Counted from the stretch's first letter, positions 9,357 to 18,502 are shown. The stretch is DNA of 51,970 bases from CAYVQZ01 sp964453435 (GCA_964453435.1 CAYVQZ010000040.1:1-51970); one strand, 5' to 3'. The notes: generated by a model not told the origin, from the letters alone. Numbers and translations: made by a program.

Positions 9357-10340
9357 GTGGAGCCTTTATTTATTGTGGGCGCTCAAAGATCCGGCACGAC
9401 ATTGCTTCGGCTGATCTTGAACGCGCATTCGGCAATAGCGATTCCGGAAGAGGGCACCTTCTGGATGCCGTTGCTCCGGTCCGAGCGGAGCGCTCTGGGG
9501 GGCCGGATAAGCGGGAAGAAGTTGCAGCGCTACATCGAATACATCAGAAAAAACAGCCAGTTCCGCGCCTGGAGGCTGGACGCCGAAAGCAAGTTGCAGG
9601 AGATCCTGGAACGGGGGGACACCACACTCGCAGAGCTTATGGAGTCGGTTTATTCCCTGTACGCGCGCTCTCAAAACAAGATGTTTTGGGGAGATAAGAC
9701 GCCCAGTTTCTTTCGCAAAATCGACGAACTTTCGCAGCTATTCCCATCGGCCAAGTTCATTCATATCGTCAGAGATGGCAGGGATGTCTTTCTGAGTATG
9801 CGAAAGAGAGAACCCAGCAGGGATAATATTGCCGTCGCGGCCCTGGAGTGGATGCGGAAAGTTGAGACTGCAAGCAGGTCCATTGAAAGATTGGGATCCG
9901 AGAGGGGATATGTTATTACGTATGAATCCCTCTTAGAAAACCCAGAGCAAGAGGTGGCAAACCTATGCGCCTTTCTGAACATTGAATTCGAGCATGGCAT
10001 GTCCGAGTTCTACAAATCGAGTGAGAAGTATATTGGCCAGAAACATTCGGACCTGATTTTTCAGCCATTATCGAAAGTTTCAGTTGGGAAGTGGAAGGCT
10101 GAGCTAACGGGGAAGGAATGCCGAATTTTTGGGGTAATTGCCCATAACTGTCTTCAGAAGATGGGATATCCGATTTTTCCTGCAGGAACAGGTAATGCAG
10201 CTGATAAAGCAGATGCTTTTGCGCGCCTCTGTCTGGGTTTGCCCTTTCGGGCTTTCCAGGTTGTATGGACAGCAGCCAGACTGGATGTTTCAGCTAAATT
10301 AGGATTAATGACAGACGCGGCCGGAAGAGGCTCCGTCTGA
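9357..10340 (+). CDS. PAPS-dependent sulfotransferase (second)
   Basis: Second sulfotransferase, 327 residues, only distantly similar to its neighbour. It begins with GTG at 9357, preceded by AAAGGAGAGG; an ATG start is not available before the phosphosulfate loop (LFIVGAQRSGTTLLRLILNA), which begins at residue 4. The 3'-phosphate element is FIHIVRDGRDVFLSM. The C-terminal part (WKAELTGKECRIFGVIAHNCLQKMGY) is like that of the Sulfotransfer_3 group. Two different sulfotransferases in tandem suggest two sulfated positions or two acceptors; this is inference. Confidence 0.85.
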   Translation: MEPLFIVGAQRSGTTLLRLILNAHSAIAIPEEGTFWMPLLRSERSALGGRISGKKLQRYIEYIRKNSQFRAWRLDAESKLQEILERGDTTLAELMESVYSLYARSQNKMFWGDKTPSFFRKIDELSQLFPSAKFIHIVRDGRDVFLSMRKREPSRDNIAVAALEWMRKVETASRSIERLGSERGYVITYESLLENPEQEVANLCAFLNIEFEHGMSEFYKSSEKYIGQKHSDLIFQPLSKVSVGKWKAELTGKECRIFGVIAHNCLQKMGYPIFPAGTGNAADKADAFARLCLGLPFRAFQVVWTAARLDVSAKLGLMTDAAGRGSV

Positions 10341-10357
10341 TTCTTTTCCCATAACCG

Positions 10358-11698
10358 ATGAAAACGTTCAAGCTACTTGCCATATGGACTGTAATCCTGC
10401 TCCCTTTTCAGAGATTTCCTGAGACGATAAGAATGGTAAATCAGGAAGGAGTGGGAGTTGCAGAGCTTCCGGCATATCTTCTGGCAATTCGCTATGTCGA
10501 CGAGTTGCTGCTGATTTTTTGTTTTGTTTTATTTTTGTCTCTTCATGTTGTCGCTCCACGAAAGTACAGCATCAGAAGAATCCCTTTTATGAAATGGATA
10601 CTGTGTTTCATCATTATTGCGTTCGCAGGGATACTTATTAATCGTGTTTATCTCCCACAGGGGGTTTTTGGAATTTACGACTATATCAAAAACATCATAA
10701 TAATATGTTTCTTTTCCTGGCTTGGGTTTGGAGAGAAAGAGTTCAGGGGCATGGTGCGCGCCATATGCGCAGTGGCTGTCGTTCTGGGACTGGCGGCGAT
10801 AGCCGGTGAATTTGCAGCAGTTTTTTTTGAACGCGGGATTGGAATTCTGGTTGATGATAACAGAAGATTCGGGCTGTACAGAGCAATCTCTCTTACAGGT
10901 CATGGCAGTTGGAATTATCTTGGCGTGTACGCATCCATTGTCTTTTTCCTGCATCGCGCGCAAAGGCCAAAGCCGATGGCTTATTACCCGCAAGCTCTGG
11001 TAATCATCACTCTCGTGATATTAACCTTTTCGCGTCAGACCTGGCTCATTTTCGCCGTGCTGTTCATCCTTTTAGCCAGACGCAGAACGCTGGTGGTCGC
11101 ATCTGCTGCAGGGTTATGTATTGTGACTCTTCTTGTGCCCCTTTATGCAGAAATGCTGCAACTTTTTCTGTTTGAAGAAAGGATGGACCCGGACAGATAC
11201 TTCAGGTTGTTCGCATTGCTTGAATCGTTTAAGATTTTCAATGGAAACCCGTTTTTCGGTATTGGGCCTGGGATGTTTGGGAATTTGACATCTGTTTTAT
11301 TCGACAGTCCAGTCTATTCGAACTGGCCGTTGTCCTTCAGAGACTTCTTATGGAAGATCAGGGGGATTGACCAATTTTGGCCAGCGCTTCTCGCAGATGC
11401 GGGATTAACAGGGGCTATTATGTATGGAATGATATTCGTCGGCATCTTCCTGCATCTCCGCAAAATCTCCTCAGATTTTCGCAAGGACGGTAATTGGGCG
11501 ATGGCCGAGATGGGAAGAACATTAAGCATGCTGATCGTTGCGCTTTTCCTGATGGGCTTTTTCAGCGGCTTGAATTCAGCTTTTGTGTCATTGACTTATT
11601 TTTCTCTGGCCGGAATATACATATCGTGTTCTCGAAACAATCTTCCACAACGCAATGCTCAGCAATGCGAGATTGCTGATTCGCGTGCAATGTTATGA
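10358..11698 (+). CDS. Wzy-like O-antigen polymerase/ligase family protein
   Basis: Polytopic membrane protein of the O-antigen ligase/polymerase (Wzy_C, WaaL-like) superfamily. The protein has 446 residues with about ten to twelve hydrophobic segments and the characteristic late periplasmic loop containing RYFRLFALLESFKIF and NPFFGIGPGMFG. In a Wzx/Wzy locus with only this candidate, polymerisation of repeat units is the likely role, but ligase and polymerase cannot be told apart by sequence. Its stop overlaps the next start (ATGA, 11695-11698), indicating translational coupling. Confidence 0.82.
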   Translation: MKTFKLLAIWTVILLPFQRFPETIRMVNQEGVGVAELPAYLLAIRYVDELLLIFCFVLFLSLHVVAPRKYSIRRIPFMKWILCFIIIAFAGILINRVYLPQGVFGIYDYIKNIIIICFFSWLGFGEKEFRGMVRAICAVAVVLGLAAIAGEFAAVFFERGIGILVDDNRRFGLYRAISLTGHGSWNYLGVYASIVFFLHRAQRPKPMAYYPQALVIITLVILTFSRQTWLIFAVLFILLARRRTLVVASAAGLCIVTLLVPLYAEMLQLFLFEERMDPDRYFRLFALLESFKIFNGNPFFGIGPGMFGNLTSVLFDSPVYSNWPLSFRDFLWKIRGIDQFWPALLADAGLTGAIMYGMIFVGIFLHLRKISSDFRKDGNWAMAEMGRTLSMLIVALFLMGFFSGLNSAFVSLTYFSLAGIYISCSRNNLPQRNAQQCEIADSRAML

Positions 11699-12960
11699 AA
11701 GTCCTCTTGGCGAATAAATATTTTTATAGAAAAGGCGGCGACGCCGTTGTCTTTTTCGCGACTGCAGAACTTTTGCAAGAAAGGGGGCAGGAGGTTATTT
11801 TCTTTTCAATGCGCGGGCCGAAGAACCATGAGTCCCCGTTCGACAGGTACTTCGTGTCGAGTGTCGAATTCAATGGAGGAAATTCCATCTTGCAGCAGGT
11901 GAAATCAGCTTCCAGAATTCTTTATTCATTCGAGGCCAAAAAGAAAATGTCTCACCTCCTGCGCGAATCGGCGCCTGATATCGCTCACCTTCACAACATT
12001 TACCACCAAATATCTCCTTCTATCATACATTCGCTCAGGAAGAAGAAGATTCCCATCGTCATGACGCTGCACGACTACAAAATCACCTGTCCCGCATACA
12101 GCTTGCTCTCAAGTGGTGGCCCTTGTGAAAGATGCGCCCAGAAGGCATACTATAAGATTTTGGCAAACCAATGTCTGAAGGAATCATTTTCAAAAAGCGC
12201 CCTTGCGATGATGGAAATGTATCTCCATCACGTCCTGCTCAAGATCTATGAGAAAGTGGATGTGTTCATTTCACCCAGCGCATTCCTCAAACGAAAAGTG
12301 GAAGAGATGGGATTCAGGGGCCGAATCGTACATATCCCGAATTTTATAGATTCCGACGGATACAGCCCCTGCTTTGATTTTCTTCCCGGGACTGTTGTTT
12401 ATTTCGGGCGCCTTTCCCGCGAGAAGGGCGTGGCCACGCTGATTGACGCCGCCAAGGGATTGGACGTCTCCCTCAAAATCATTGGGACGGGCCCGGAGAA
12501 GGAAACGCTTGAGGCGAAAGTTGCTGCCGAGAACATTAAGAATGTCAGCTTCTTGGGATACAAGTCAGGAGAGGATCTGCATTCGGAGATCTCTCGATCC
12601 GCATTCGCAGTTGTTCCTTCCGAATGTTACGAGAACAATCCCCTCTCAATTCTTGAAGCGTTTGCGCTTGGCAAGCCGGTGATCGGCGCCAGGATCGGCG
12701 GCATTCCTGAGCTAGTGAAGGATGGCCAGACAGGATACACATTTGAAAGCGGCAACGTTCGAGACCTGCAGGAGAAAATCGAGGCGCTCTCGAAGATGAG
12801 ATCCGATATAACCGAGATGGGCAGGACAGCCCGACAATTTGTTGAAAAGGAATTCAATCCCGAAATCCACTACCAGCGTTTGATGGAAGTTTATCAAGCA
12901 GCCCGAGAGAAGCGAGGAGTTTCGAATGGAAGCGGCGGTCATTACCACGTACAGGTGTAA
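11695..12960 (+). CDS. GT4-family glycosyltransferase
   Basis: Retaining GT-B fold glycosyltransferase, 421 residues. The N-terminal donor-independent domain starts KVLLANKYFYRKGGDAVVF. A cysteine group (CPAYSLLSSGGPCERC, later NQCL) in the middle is typical of one GT4 subgroup. The C-terminal domain shows YFGRLSREKGV, the E-x7-E signature in SECYENNPLSILEAFALGKP and IGGIPELVKDG. It probably adds one sugar of the repeat unit on the cytoplasmic face of the membrane. It overlaps the polymerase by 4 bases and the following radical SAM gene by 35 bases. Confidence 0.88.
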   Translation: MKVLLANKYFYRKGGDAVVFFATAELLQERGQEVIFFSMRGPKNHESPFDRYFVSSVEFNGGNSILQQVKSASRILYSFEAKKKMSHLLRESAPDIAHLHNIYHQISPSIIHSLRKKKIPIVMTLHDYKITCPAYSLLSSGGPCERCAQKAYYKILANQCLKESFSKSALAMMEMYLHHVLLKIYEKVDVFISPSAFLKRKVEEMGFRGRIVHIPNFIDSDGYSPCFDFLPGTVVYFGRLSREKGVATLIDAAKGLDVSLKIIGTGPEKETLEAKVAAENIKNVSFLGYKSGEDLHSEISRSAFAVVPSECYENNPLSILEAFALGKPVIGARIGGIPELVKDGQTGYTFESGNVRDLQEKIEALSKMRSDITEMGRTARQFVEKEFNPEIHYQRLMEVYQAAREKRGVSNGSGGHYHVQV

Positions 12961-13921
12961 TGCGCAGTGTCACATGTGCAACATCTGGAAATTTCCGACT
13001 GAAGAGGCGGAAGAGTGGAAGCCTGAGCTCCTGGAAAAACTTCCGAATCTATCTTTCTGCAATGTAACCGGCGGTGAGCCTTTCATGCGCCAAGACATTG
13101 ATGAGATTATCGGCGTCTTGAAGATGAAGGCTCGGCGGATAGTGATAAGCACAAATGGCTACATGACCGATAAGATTCTCGCAATCGCGCAGAGATATCC
13201 CGCCATCGGCATCAGGATCAGCATCGAGGGCCTTCCCTTGGCCAACGACGAGCTGAGAGGATTGAGAGGCTGCTTCGATCATGGATTGAGAACACTGCTG
13301 GAACTGCAACGCATGGGGATGAAGGATATCGGCTTCGGCATCACTGTCTCTGACAGGAACGCCGAAGACATGCTCGAACTCTACCAACTCGCCAAGGCGA
13401 TGAAACTGGAATTTGCCACGGCGGTTGTACATAACTCCTATTATTTTCATAAATATGACAATGCGATACGGCGCAAGCAGGAAGTAATCGCGTCTTTCGA
13501 GCAACTGATTCAAGAACTACTGAAATCCGGAACAGTGAAGAACTGGTTCAGAGCCTATTTTAACAATGGGCTTATCCAGTATATCAGAGGACTTCCCCGA
13601 GCTCTTCCGTGCGAGGCTGGGAGCGAGAATTTCTTTCTGGATCCATGGGGGGAGATCAGACCCTGTAATGGGCTTGAAGAGGACGTCTGGATGGGAAGCA
13701 TGGGCAACCTTGCCCAAAGTTCATTTGAAGATATCTGGAACGGAGAGAAGGCGAAGGAGATACGGGAAAAAGTAAAGAACTGCCCCAAGAATTGCTGGAT
13801 GATAGGAACAGCGGCGCCGGTAATTAAAAAATATCCCGCTGCTCCATGCAGTTGGGTAATCAAGAACAAGTTCAGGAGCATTATGGGCTACCGGCATGTT
13901 GCCGGAATGCAAGATGGATAA
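12926..13921 (+). CDS. Radical SAM protein with SPASM-like C-terminus
   Basis: Radical S-adenosylmethionine enzyme, 331 residues. The [4Fe-4S]-binding CxxxCxxC motif is at residues 11, 15 and 18 (YRCNAQCHMCNIW), and the GGEP glycine-rich motif follows (NVTGGEPFMRQD). The C-terminal portion has further cysteines (LPCEAGSENFFLDPWGEIRPCNG, then NCPKNCW) in a SPASM-like layout, suggesting an auxiliary iron-sulfur cluster. It starts inside the end of the preceding glycosyltransferase gene, so it is expressed as part of the polysaccharide operon. SPASM proteins commonly modify peptides, including sulfatase maturation, but several act on sugars. The substrate cannot be assigned; a sugar modification is favoured by context only. 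Confidence 0.85.
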   Translation: MEAAVITTYRCNAQCHMCNIWKFPTEEAEEWKPELLEKLPNLSFCNVTGGEPFMRQDIDEIIGVLKMKARRIVISTNGYMTDKILAIAQRYPAIGIRISIEGLPLANDELRGLRGCFDHGLRTLLELQRMGMKDIGFGITVSDRNAEDMLELYQLAKAMKLEFATAVVHNSYYFHKYDNAIRRKQEVIASFEQLIQELLKSGTVKNWFRAYFNNGLIQYIRGLPRALPCEAGSENFFLDPWGEIRPCNGLEEDVWMGSMGNLAQSSFEDIWNGEKAKEIREKVKNCPKNCWMIGTAAPVIKKYPAAPCSWVIKNKFRSIMGYRHVAGMQDG

Positions 13922-13935
13922 TCGGGCGGGACCGC

Positions 13936-15060
13936 ATGAAAGTTGTCGTGCTTGGGACCAGGGGCTTTCCGGGTGTTCAGGGAGGCGTCGAAAAACATTG
14001 TGAAGAGCTGTATCCCCGGCTCGTCGGACTGGGCTGCGATATTGTTGTTATCACGAGAAACCCGTACATTCCCAAGCCGGAGAGGGTGAAAGAATGGAAA
14101 GGCGTCAAATTCATTCATCTCTGGTGCCCGAGAAAGAAGGCTTCTGAAGCAATCATTCACACATTGGCCGGTGTTATCAAGACAAAGATTCTCCGCCCGG
14201 ACATTTTGCATCTGCATTCGATAGGTCCCTCTCTGCTTGCACCGTTTGCAAAATCGCTCGGCCTGAAGACAGTAATGACGCACCACGGGCCGGATTATCA
14301 GAGAGAGAAATGGGGGTACGTGGCGAAATCGGTTCTTCGCCAGGGGGAAAAGCTCGGGGTTTCTTACAGCGACCGCATTATCGCCGTATCTGAAGGAATA
14401 CAGAGGCACATCAGGCGAAAATTCGACAAAGAAGCCGCATTCATCCCGAACGGCGTCACTATTCTTCCCGCCACTCCTCCCGGAGAGGGGCTGAAAAGAT
14501 GGGGGCTGGAATCCCGCCGATACGCGTTTACCGCTTGCAGATTCGTCCCAGAAAAGGGGCTTCACGATTTGGTTGAGGCGTACCGGATGCTTGAAAATCC
14601 ATCTTTTCGTTTGGTGATTGCAGGCGATGCGGACCATAAAACGGACTACAGCCGAACACTAAAGCGTTGTATTTCAGACGCAGCAGGTGTTGTCAGTACT
14701 GGTTTTGTATCAGGAGCAATGCTTTCAGAATTATATTCGAACGCGGGTCTTTTCGTGCTTCCCTCGTATTACGAAGGGCTTCCGCTTGCTTTGCTGGAGG
14801 CTCTCAGCTACGGGATACCTGTTCTTGTAAGTGATATTCCTCAACACAAGGAGATTCCGCTGAGCGAGTTCAGGTATTTTCCCCAAGGAAATGTTAAGAA
14901 GCTTTCCCAGTCCCTCGCCGGTGTTTTCTCCCGTGGAGTCTCAGATGCGGAAAAGCAGAATTACTTGTGTCTGCTCAAGGATAGATATGACTGGGACGAT
15001 ATTGCCTCAATGACTTTTGAGTTGTATCGGAATCTGGCACAAGAATTGACCACAGATTAA
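13936..15060 (+). CDS. GT4-family glycosyltransferase
   Basis: GT-B fold glycosyltransferase of about 374 residues. I start it at ATG 13936 (KVVVLGTRGFPGVQGGVEKH), which gives the usual GT4 N-terminus and lies 14 bases after the radical SAM stop; a longer frame from 13846 would overlap that gene. Motifs include TRGFPGVQGGVEKHCEEL, a donor-side FVPEKGLHDLVEAYRML and E-x7-E within PSYYEGLPLALLEALSYGIPV. The GVEKH-type N-terminus resembles rhamnosyl/mannosyl-transferase-like GT4 enzymes, but no donor is claimed. Confidence 0.87.
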   Translation: MKVVVLGTRGFPGVQGGVEKHCEELYPRLVGLGCDIVVITRNPYIPKPERVKEWKGVKFIHLWCPRKKASEAIIHTLAGVIKTKILRPDILHLHSIGPSLLAPFAKSLGLKTVMTHHGPDYQREKWGYVAKSVLRQGEKLGVSYSDRIIAVSEGIQRHIRRKFDKEAAFIPNGVTILPATPPGEGLKRWGLESRRYAFTACRFVPEKGLHDLVEAYRMLENPSFRLVIAGDADHKTDYSRTLKRCISDAAGVVSTGFVSGAMLSELYSNAGLFVLPSYYEGLPLALLEALSYGIPVLVSDIPQHKEIPLSEFRYFPQGNVKKLSQSLAGVFSRGVSDAEKQNYLCLLKDRYDWDDIASMTFELYRNLAQELTTD

Positions 15061-15083
15061 GCGAATTCTCTCCACGGTCCTGA

Positions 15084-15800
15084 TTGCTCTTCTCTTCTCA
15101 TTGGTACTGGTTTTTTGCATTGAAGTACAACAAACTTCAGAGGGAACAACCCACTCTCGTGAAGACTATCGTCGACAAGGCGATCGTCCTCCCCGATGGT
15201 CAGCCCATTGTGTGGGTGTCGCGGTTGTTCGGAACTCCTTTGGCCGAGCGCTTGGCGGGATCCGATGTGTTCCCCGTGTTGATCCGTCTCCTCGATGCAG
15301 AAAATCGGCGGGTCTACTTGGTCGGCTCGCACGAGGCGGTGCTCCGGCAAATCATCGACAAGATGAGCAATAGAAGAAATTTCCTGGCCTTCGCGCCACC
15401 CTTCTTCCAGATGGACAGAAGGACGCCAATTGTCACCAGGATGCTCCGTGACATCCGGAGCTTTTCGCCCGAGTTTGTATTTGTCGGACTGGGTTTTCCC
15501 AAACAGGAAATGGTATCGCTGGACGTGATGGGCAAGCTCGAAAGAGAGGGCCTGTCTCTTCCGTTGTTTCTTTGTGTAGGCGCATCCCTAGAGTTTTTTG
15601 CTGGTGAAAAGAGACGAGCGCCGTTTTGGATGCAAAAAGTCGGTCTGGAGTGGACTTATCGACTCGCTCAAGAACCGAGACGCCTGTGGTGGCGTTACTT
15701 AAGTACAAACACGATTTTCATAGGAATGGTTTTGAAGGAGATTGCAACTCGTATCAACTTTAAGAGCGTTCCTGCCGCAAAAGACTCCAAAGAAGAATAA
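15084..15800 (+). CDS. WecG/TagA/CpsF-family glycosyltransferase, 5'-truncated
   Basis: Member of the WecG/TagA/CpsF family (GT26), which adds N-acetylmannosamine-type or other sugars to a lipid-linked acceptor. The recognisable family sequence starts around ALKYNKLQREQP and continues through LPDGQPIVWVSRLFG, VYLVGS, GLGFPKQE and RRAPFWMQKVGLEWTYRLAQEPRRLWWRY. In the full-length homologue at 18503-19255 about 69 residues precede the equivalent aspartate, but only 37 here, beginning with a TTG codon and an atypical sequence (LFSSHWYWFF). An in-frame stop precedes the TTG at 15081. The N-terminal strand carrying the catalytic Thr/Asn region is therefore missing, so the gene may be non-functional or the product of a small deletion. 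Confidence 0.72.
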   Translation: MLFSSHWYWFFALKYNKLQREQPTLVKTIVDKAIVLPDGQPIVWVSRLFGTPLAERLAGSDVFPVLIRLLDAENRRVYLVGSHEAVLRQIIDKMSNRRNFLAFAPPFFQMDRRTPIVTRMLRDIRSFSPEFVFVGLGFPKQEMVSLDVMGKLEREGLSLPLFLCVGASLEFFAGEKRRAPFWMQKVGLEWTYRLAQEPRRLWWRYLSTNTIFIGMVLKEIATRINFKSVPAAKDSKEE

Positions 15801-15827
15801 TCTCCTCCGCTTGTATGTCACCTTCCA

Positions 15828-15856
15828 TTGACAACAACCCGCCAATGATATATTCT
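15828..15856 (+). promoter_or_regulatory. Sigma70-like promoter of the OPX lipoprotein gene
   Basis: TTGACA at 15828-15833, a 17-base spacer and TATTCT at 15851-15856 form a good sigma70-like promoter. Transcription would start near 15863, giving a leader of roughly 65 bases before the lipoprotein ATG at 15929. It lies in the 128-base gap after the truncated transferase and suggests the export lipoprotein is expressed independently of the operon. Confidence 0.6.
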
Positions 15857-15928
15857 AAGTGTCAAAATAGCTTGGTCCAAGATAACGAAAACTTCTCATA
15901 TTAAAGGGAATCCAACAAGGAATCTGGC

Positions 15929-16702
15929 ATGAATGCGCAATTGCGAGCAAGTTTATTTCTTCTTTGTGTCATCCTTATTTGTCTCGGCTGCACTCGGCCG
16001 AGGCCATATCCGACCGAGGGCGCCCGGCTTGAAGAAGCGGAAGAGGCCCCCGTCGAGCAACCGACGCCCATTCACTTTACCGTTGGACACGGCGACGAGT
16101 TACAAGTCACGGTGTGGAACATACCGGAGCTCAATCAGACCGTTACGGTGGAGCCGTCGGGCATCATATCGGTTCCGATAGCGGGGAACGTGGCCGTAAC
16201 GGGCAAGACCATAACGGACGTCGCCGAGACACTGGAAGAGAGGTTCGGCGAGTACTACGTCGACCCTGATGTGACGGTGAGCGTCAAAACATATCGGAGC
16301 AACAAGATGACAGTGCTCGGCGAAGTGAACAAGCCGGGATTATATGTGATGGACAGGGAGACTCGCCTCATGGAGGCGCTTGCCATGGCGGGAGATATGA
16401 CCGGCAACGCCGAGCCCCGGACGGTTGCCCTGATTCGCGGCGATTTGGATTCGCCGGAAATCTATCTGCTGGATATCAAGAGCTTAATAAGCCGGGGCGA
16501 CCTGAAACAGAACATGGCGATTCGGCAAGGGGATATTATATACGTTCCCCAGAGCCTCATAGCGAGCGTGGACACATTCTTCCAACACCTGTACACGGCG
16601 ATAAGACCGGTTGTCGAGTTGGAGAGGGGAATAGCAATCTGGCCCTCTGTGGAAGACACGTTCGAGGGAGATAAGGCCGACAAGGTGATAGTGGTGCGGT
16701 AA
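15929..16702 (+). CDS. Polysaccharide export lipoprotein (OPX family)
   Basis: Small OPX/Wza-like export protein, 257 residues. A lipoprotein signal peptide ends in LICLGC, making the cysteine at residue 21 the likely lipid-modified residue. A Poly_export domain follows (FTVGHGDELQVTVWNIPELNQ, EPSGIISVPIAGNVAVTGKT) and then one SLBB domain (VLGEVNKPGLYVMDRETRLMEAL), ending in DIIYVPQSL plus a tail of about 50 residues. An AACAAGG ribosome-binding site precedes the ATG. It is the last + strand gene of the first locus and faces the second operon tail to tail, with only 42 bases between the stop codons. It could serve either polysaccharide. Confidence 0.88.
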   Translation: MNAQLRASLFLLCVILICLGCTRPRPYPTEGARLEEAEEAPVEQPTPIHFTVGHGDELQVTVWNIPELNQTVTVEPSGIISVPIAGNVAVTGKTITDVAETLEERFGEYYVDPDVTVSVKTYRSNKMTVLGEVNKPGLYVMDRETRLMEALAMAGDMTGNAEPRTVALIRGDLDSPEIYLLDIKSLISRGDLKQNMAIRQGDIIYVPQSLIASVDTFFQHLYTAIRPVVELERGIAIWPSVEDTFEGDKADKVIVVR

Positions 16703-16744
16703 GGGAAGCGGGAGTCGCGCCGGGCGCGGGTCTTTCGGTCAAGG

Positions 16745-18442
16745 TTATAAGTAACCCAAACCTTCCAGCCTTTTTCTGATGGTCTCTTCGTCTTCTTCGG
16801 TGTAGTCGATATCCGTTTCGGCATCCGAAGAATCGTCACCGAGCGTCGATGATTCAGCGGGCGCCAATTCGGAGACCGGCTCTTCAAAGAGGTCCTTCAA
16901 TATCTTGCCATCCATATCGGCCGGCGCCGGAACCCCCATCATGTTCAGGACGGTCGGCGCAATATCGATGAGACACGCGCCTGATATCCGGGCGTCTTGT
17001 TTGATCCCATCGCCGGCGGCAATGAGAATTCCGTGCAGGCGGTGGTCACCGCTGATATAGCGGGCGTCCTCGGTCGGGACGGGAGGCCCCGCAATCTCTC
17101 CTGCGTTCTTGCTCAACGCGATTCCATGTATCTCGATATCCTCTCTCCATCGTATCAGCAGGTCCGGCGCCCGATCGGCAAAGGGACCCCGATAGATTTC
17201 GTCACGATGGAATACGGAATCGACAATGGGAACGGAATCCACCGAGTCGCGGCAATCCGGAAGCCGCTCTTTCAGTTCCGCGACCACGCCTTCGTACTCC
17301 GCCCCGCCGCCGACAATGCCCTGCGGCTCCCGTCCCCGCATATTGACCCGCACGATCGGGAAAAGGTTGTCGCTGTAGGCGCGGGTTTTGGACCAGTCGA
17401 TGCGGGCATACACCAGATGCGAATGGACGCGATTCCTCAGCCATGGCAGGAGCTGTTTCAACCGCTCCTTCGTCGCGCGGGAAGTCTTTTTGGAAACGTA
17501 CCGATACAACAGTTGCAGAAGCGAAGCCGGCGAGAGTCCTTTGTTCGGCTTGCTCTTGAACGCAAGGAACCCGTTGTCTTCAAGCCAGTAATTGAGTTGG
17601 TTCGATGCAGGGTGTTTACGACCGAATCCGTGGTCCGAGATAATAATCAGGCGGGTCTGCCTGTCAAGGCAGTTACAGATGGCATTGATGGCTTCATCCA
17701 ACTGCTGGTATGTCTTGAGGATGACATCGCCATATTTTTTGCTCCCGACCGGGTCGAGCTCGCGGCCCTTCGGGTCGAGATACTTCCAGAAGCCGTGCTG
17801 CGCCGCGTCCAGACTTCGGAACACGACGATGAAGAAATCCCATGGCTCATTGTTGAGGAGATATTGGGTGATGTCGGACTTTTGTTTGATCTCTGCCCGT
17901 AGGCTTTCGACCGCCTTATCGATTTCTCCCTTTATGACAAAACCGTTCACGCCGGGTTCGATCACATACGGGCCGAACTTCTCGCACAGATACTCGTAAA
18001 TCTCCGGCGGATACGCGAACCCCTTCGAGTGAGCGCTCGGGGCATCGATCCCGGCCACCAGGAATCTGTTCACCCTTTCCGCCGGATACGTCATGGGAAC
18101 ATTGAGAACGCCGACACGCCGGTCGTGTTCGCTCAGGGTCTTCCACAGACTTTTACCGTGACGGATACTCGCATTTATGAATTGGATATCATAGGAATCC
18201 GGCCGCTGCTCATAGAATTCGTAAATTCCGTGTTTGCCCGGATTCGTGCCGGTCGCAAGCGAAGTCCACGCGGCGGCGCTCCTCTGGTTGGGAACGGATT
18301 CGAGCTTGCCCCAGCAACCCTCTGCCATCAGTCTTTGAAAAGTGGGGAGTTTTCCTTCTTTAACCCACGGCTCAATGAGGTCGAACGTGGCGCCGTCCAA
18401 CCCCACAACCACGACTCTGCCTGCTTTTTTTTCGTTATTCAT
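16745..18442 (-). CDS. COG3379-type AlkP-superfamily hydrolase (Ser variant)
   Basis: Soluble alkaline-phosphatase-superfamily protein of the phosphodiesterase/phosphomutase-like group (COG3379), 565 residues from ATG 18442; a TTG at 18457 is an alternative start. Metal-binding landmarks are VVGLDGATFD (Asp16), SDHGFG and the late GDHRLHG histidine. The position that is Thr in its two paralogues (PPVTPPAW, PPVTGPAW) is Ser here (NQRSAAAW, Ser55), so this copy is divergent at the presumed nucleophile. The C-terminus is acidic and ends RKRLEGLGYL, a tail shared by all three copies. No signal peptide is visible, so it probably acts in the cytoplasm. It is the last gene of the minus-strand polysaccharide operon. 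Substrate unknown: a phosphorylated or sulfated sugar intermediate is plausible. Confidence 0.8.
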   Translation of the reverse strand: MNNEKKAGRVVVVGLDGATFDLIEPWVKEGKLPTFQRLMAEGCWGKLESVPNQRSAAAWTSLATGTNPGKHGIYEFYEQRPDSYDIQFINASIRHGKSLWKTLSEHDRRVGVLNVPMTYPAERVNRFLVAGIDAPSAHSKGFAYPPEIYEYLCEKFGPYVIEPGVNGFVIKGEIDKAVESLRAEIKQKSDITQYLLNNEPWDFFIVVFRSLDAAQHGFWKYLDPKGRELDPVGSKKYGDVILKTYQQLDEAINAICNCLDRQTRLIIISDHGFGRKHPASNQLNYWLEDNGFLAFKSKPNKGLSPASLLQLLYRYVSKKTSRATKERLKQLLPWLRNRVHSHLVYARIDWSKTRAYSDNLFPIVRVNMRGREPQGIVGGGAEYEGVVAELKERLPDCRDSVDSVPIVDSVFHRDEIYRGPFADRAPDLLIRWREDIEIHGIALSKNAGEIAGPPVPTEDARYISGDHRLHGILIAAGDGIKQDARISGACLIDIAPTVLNMMGVPAPADMDGKILKDLFEEPVSELAPAESSTLGDDSSDAETDIDYTEEDEETIRKRLEGLGYL

Positions 18443-18502
18443 TTTTCCGTTTCGCAAGACCCTGTTCCCGGGTCAGACACATGATGAATTCTTCCAAAAC
18501 AA

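Noticed and set aside
12926..13921. Radical SAM protein as a sulfatase-maturating enzyme for the COG3379 hydrolases
   Set aside because: Those proteins have Thr or Ser without the C/S-x-P-x-R sulfatase signature, and the radical SAM protein is shorter than usual maturases.
16703..16744. Bidirectional terminator between the convergent operons
   Set aside because: A CGCGC-CGG-GCGCG stem exists but only 5 bp long and without T-runs on either side.
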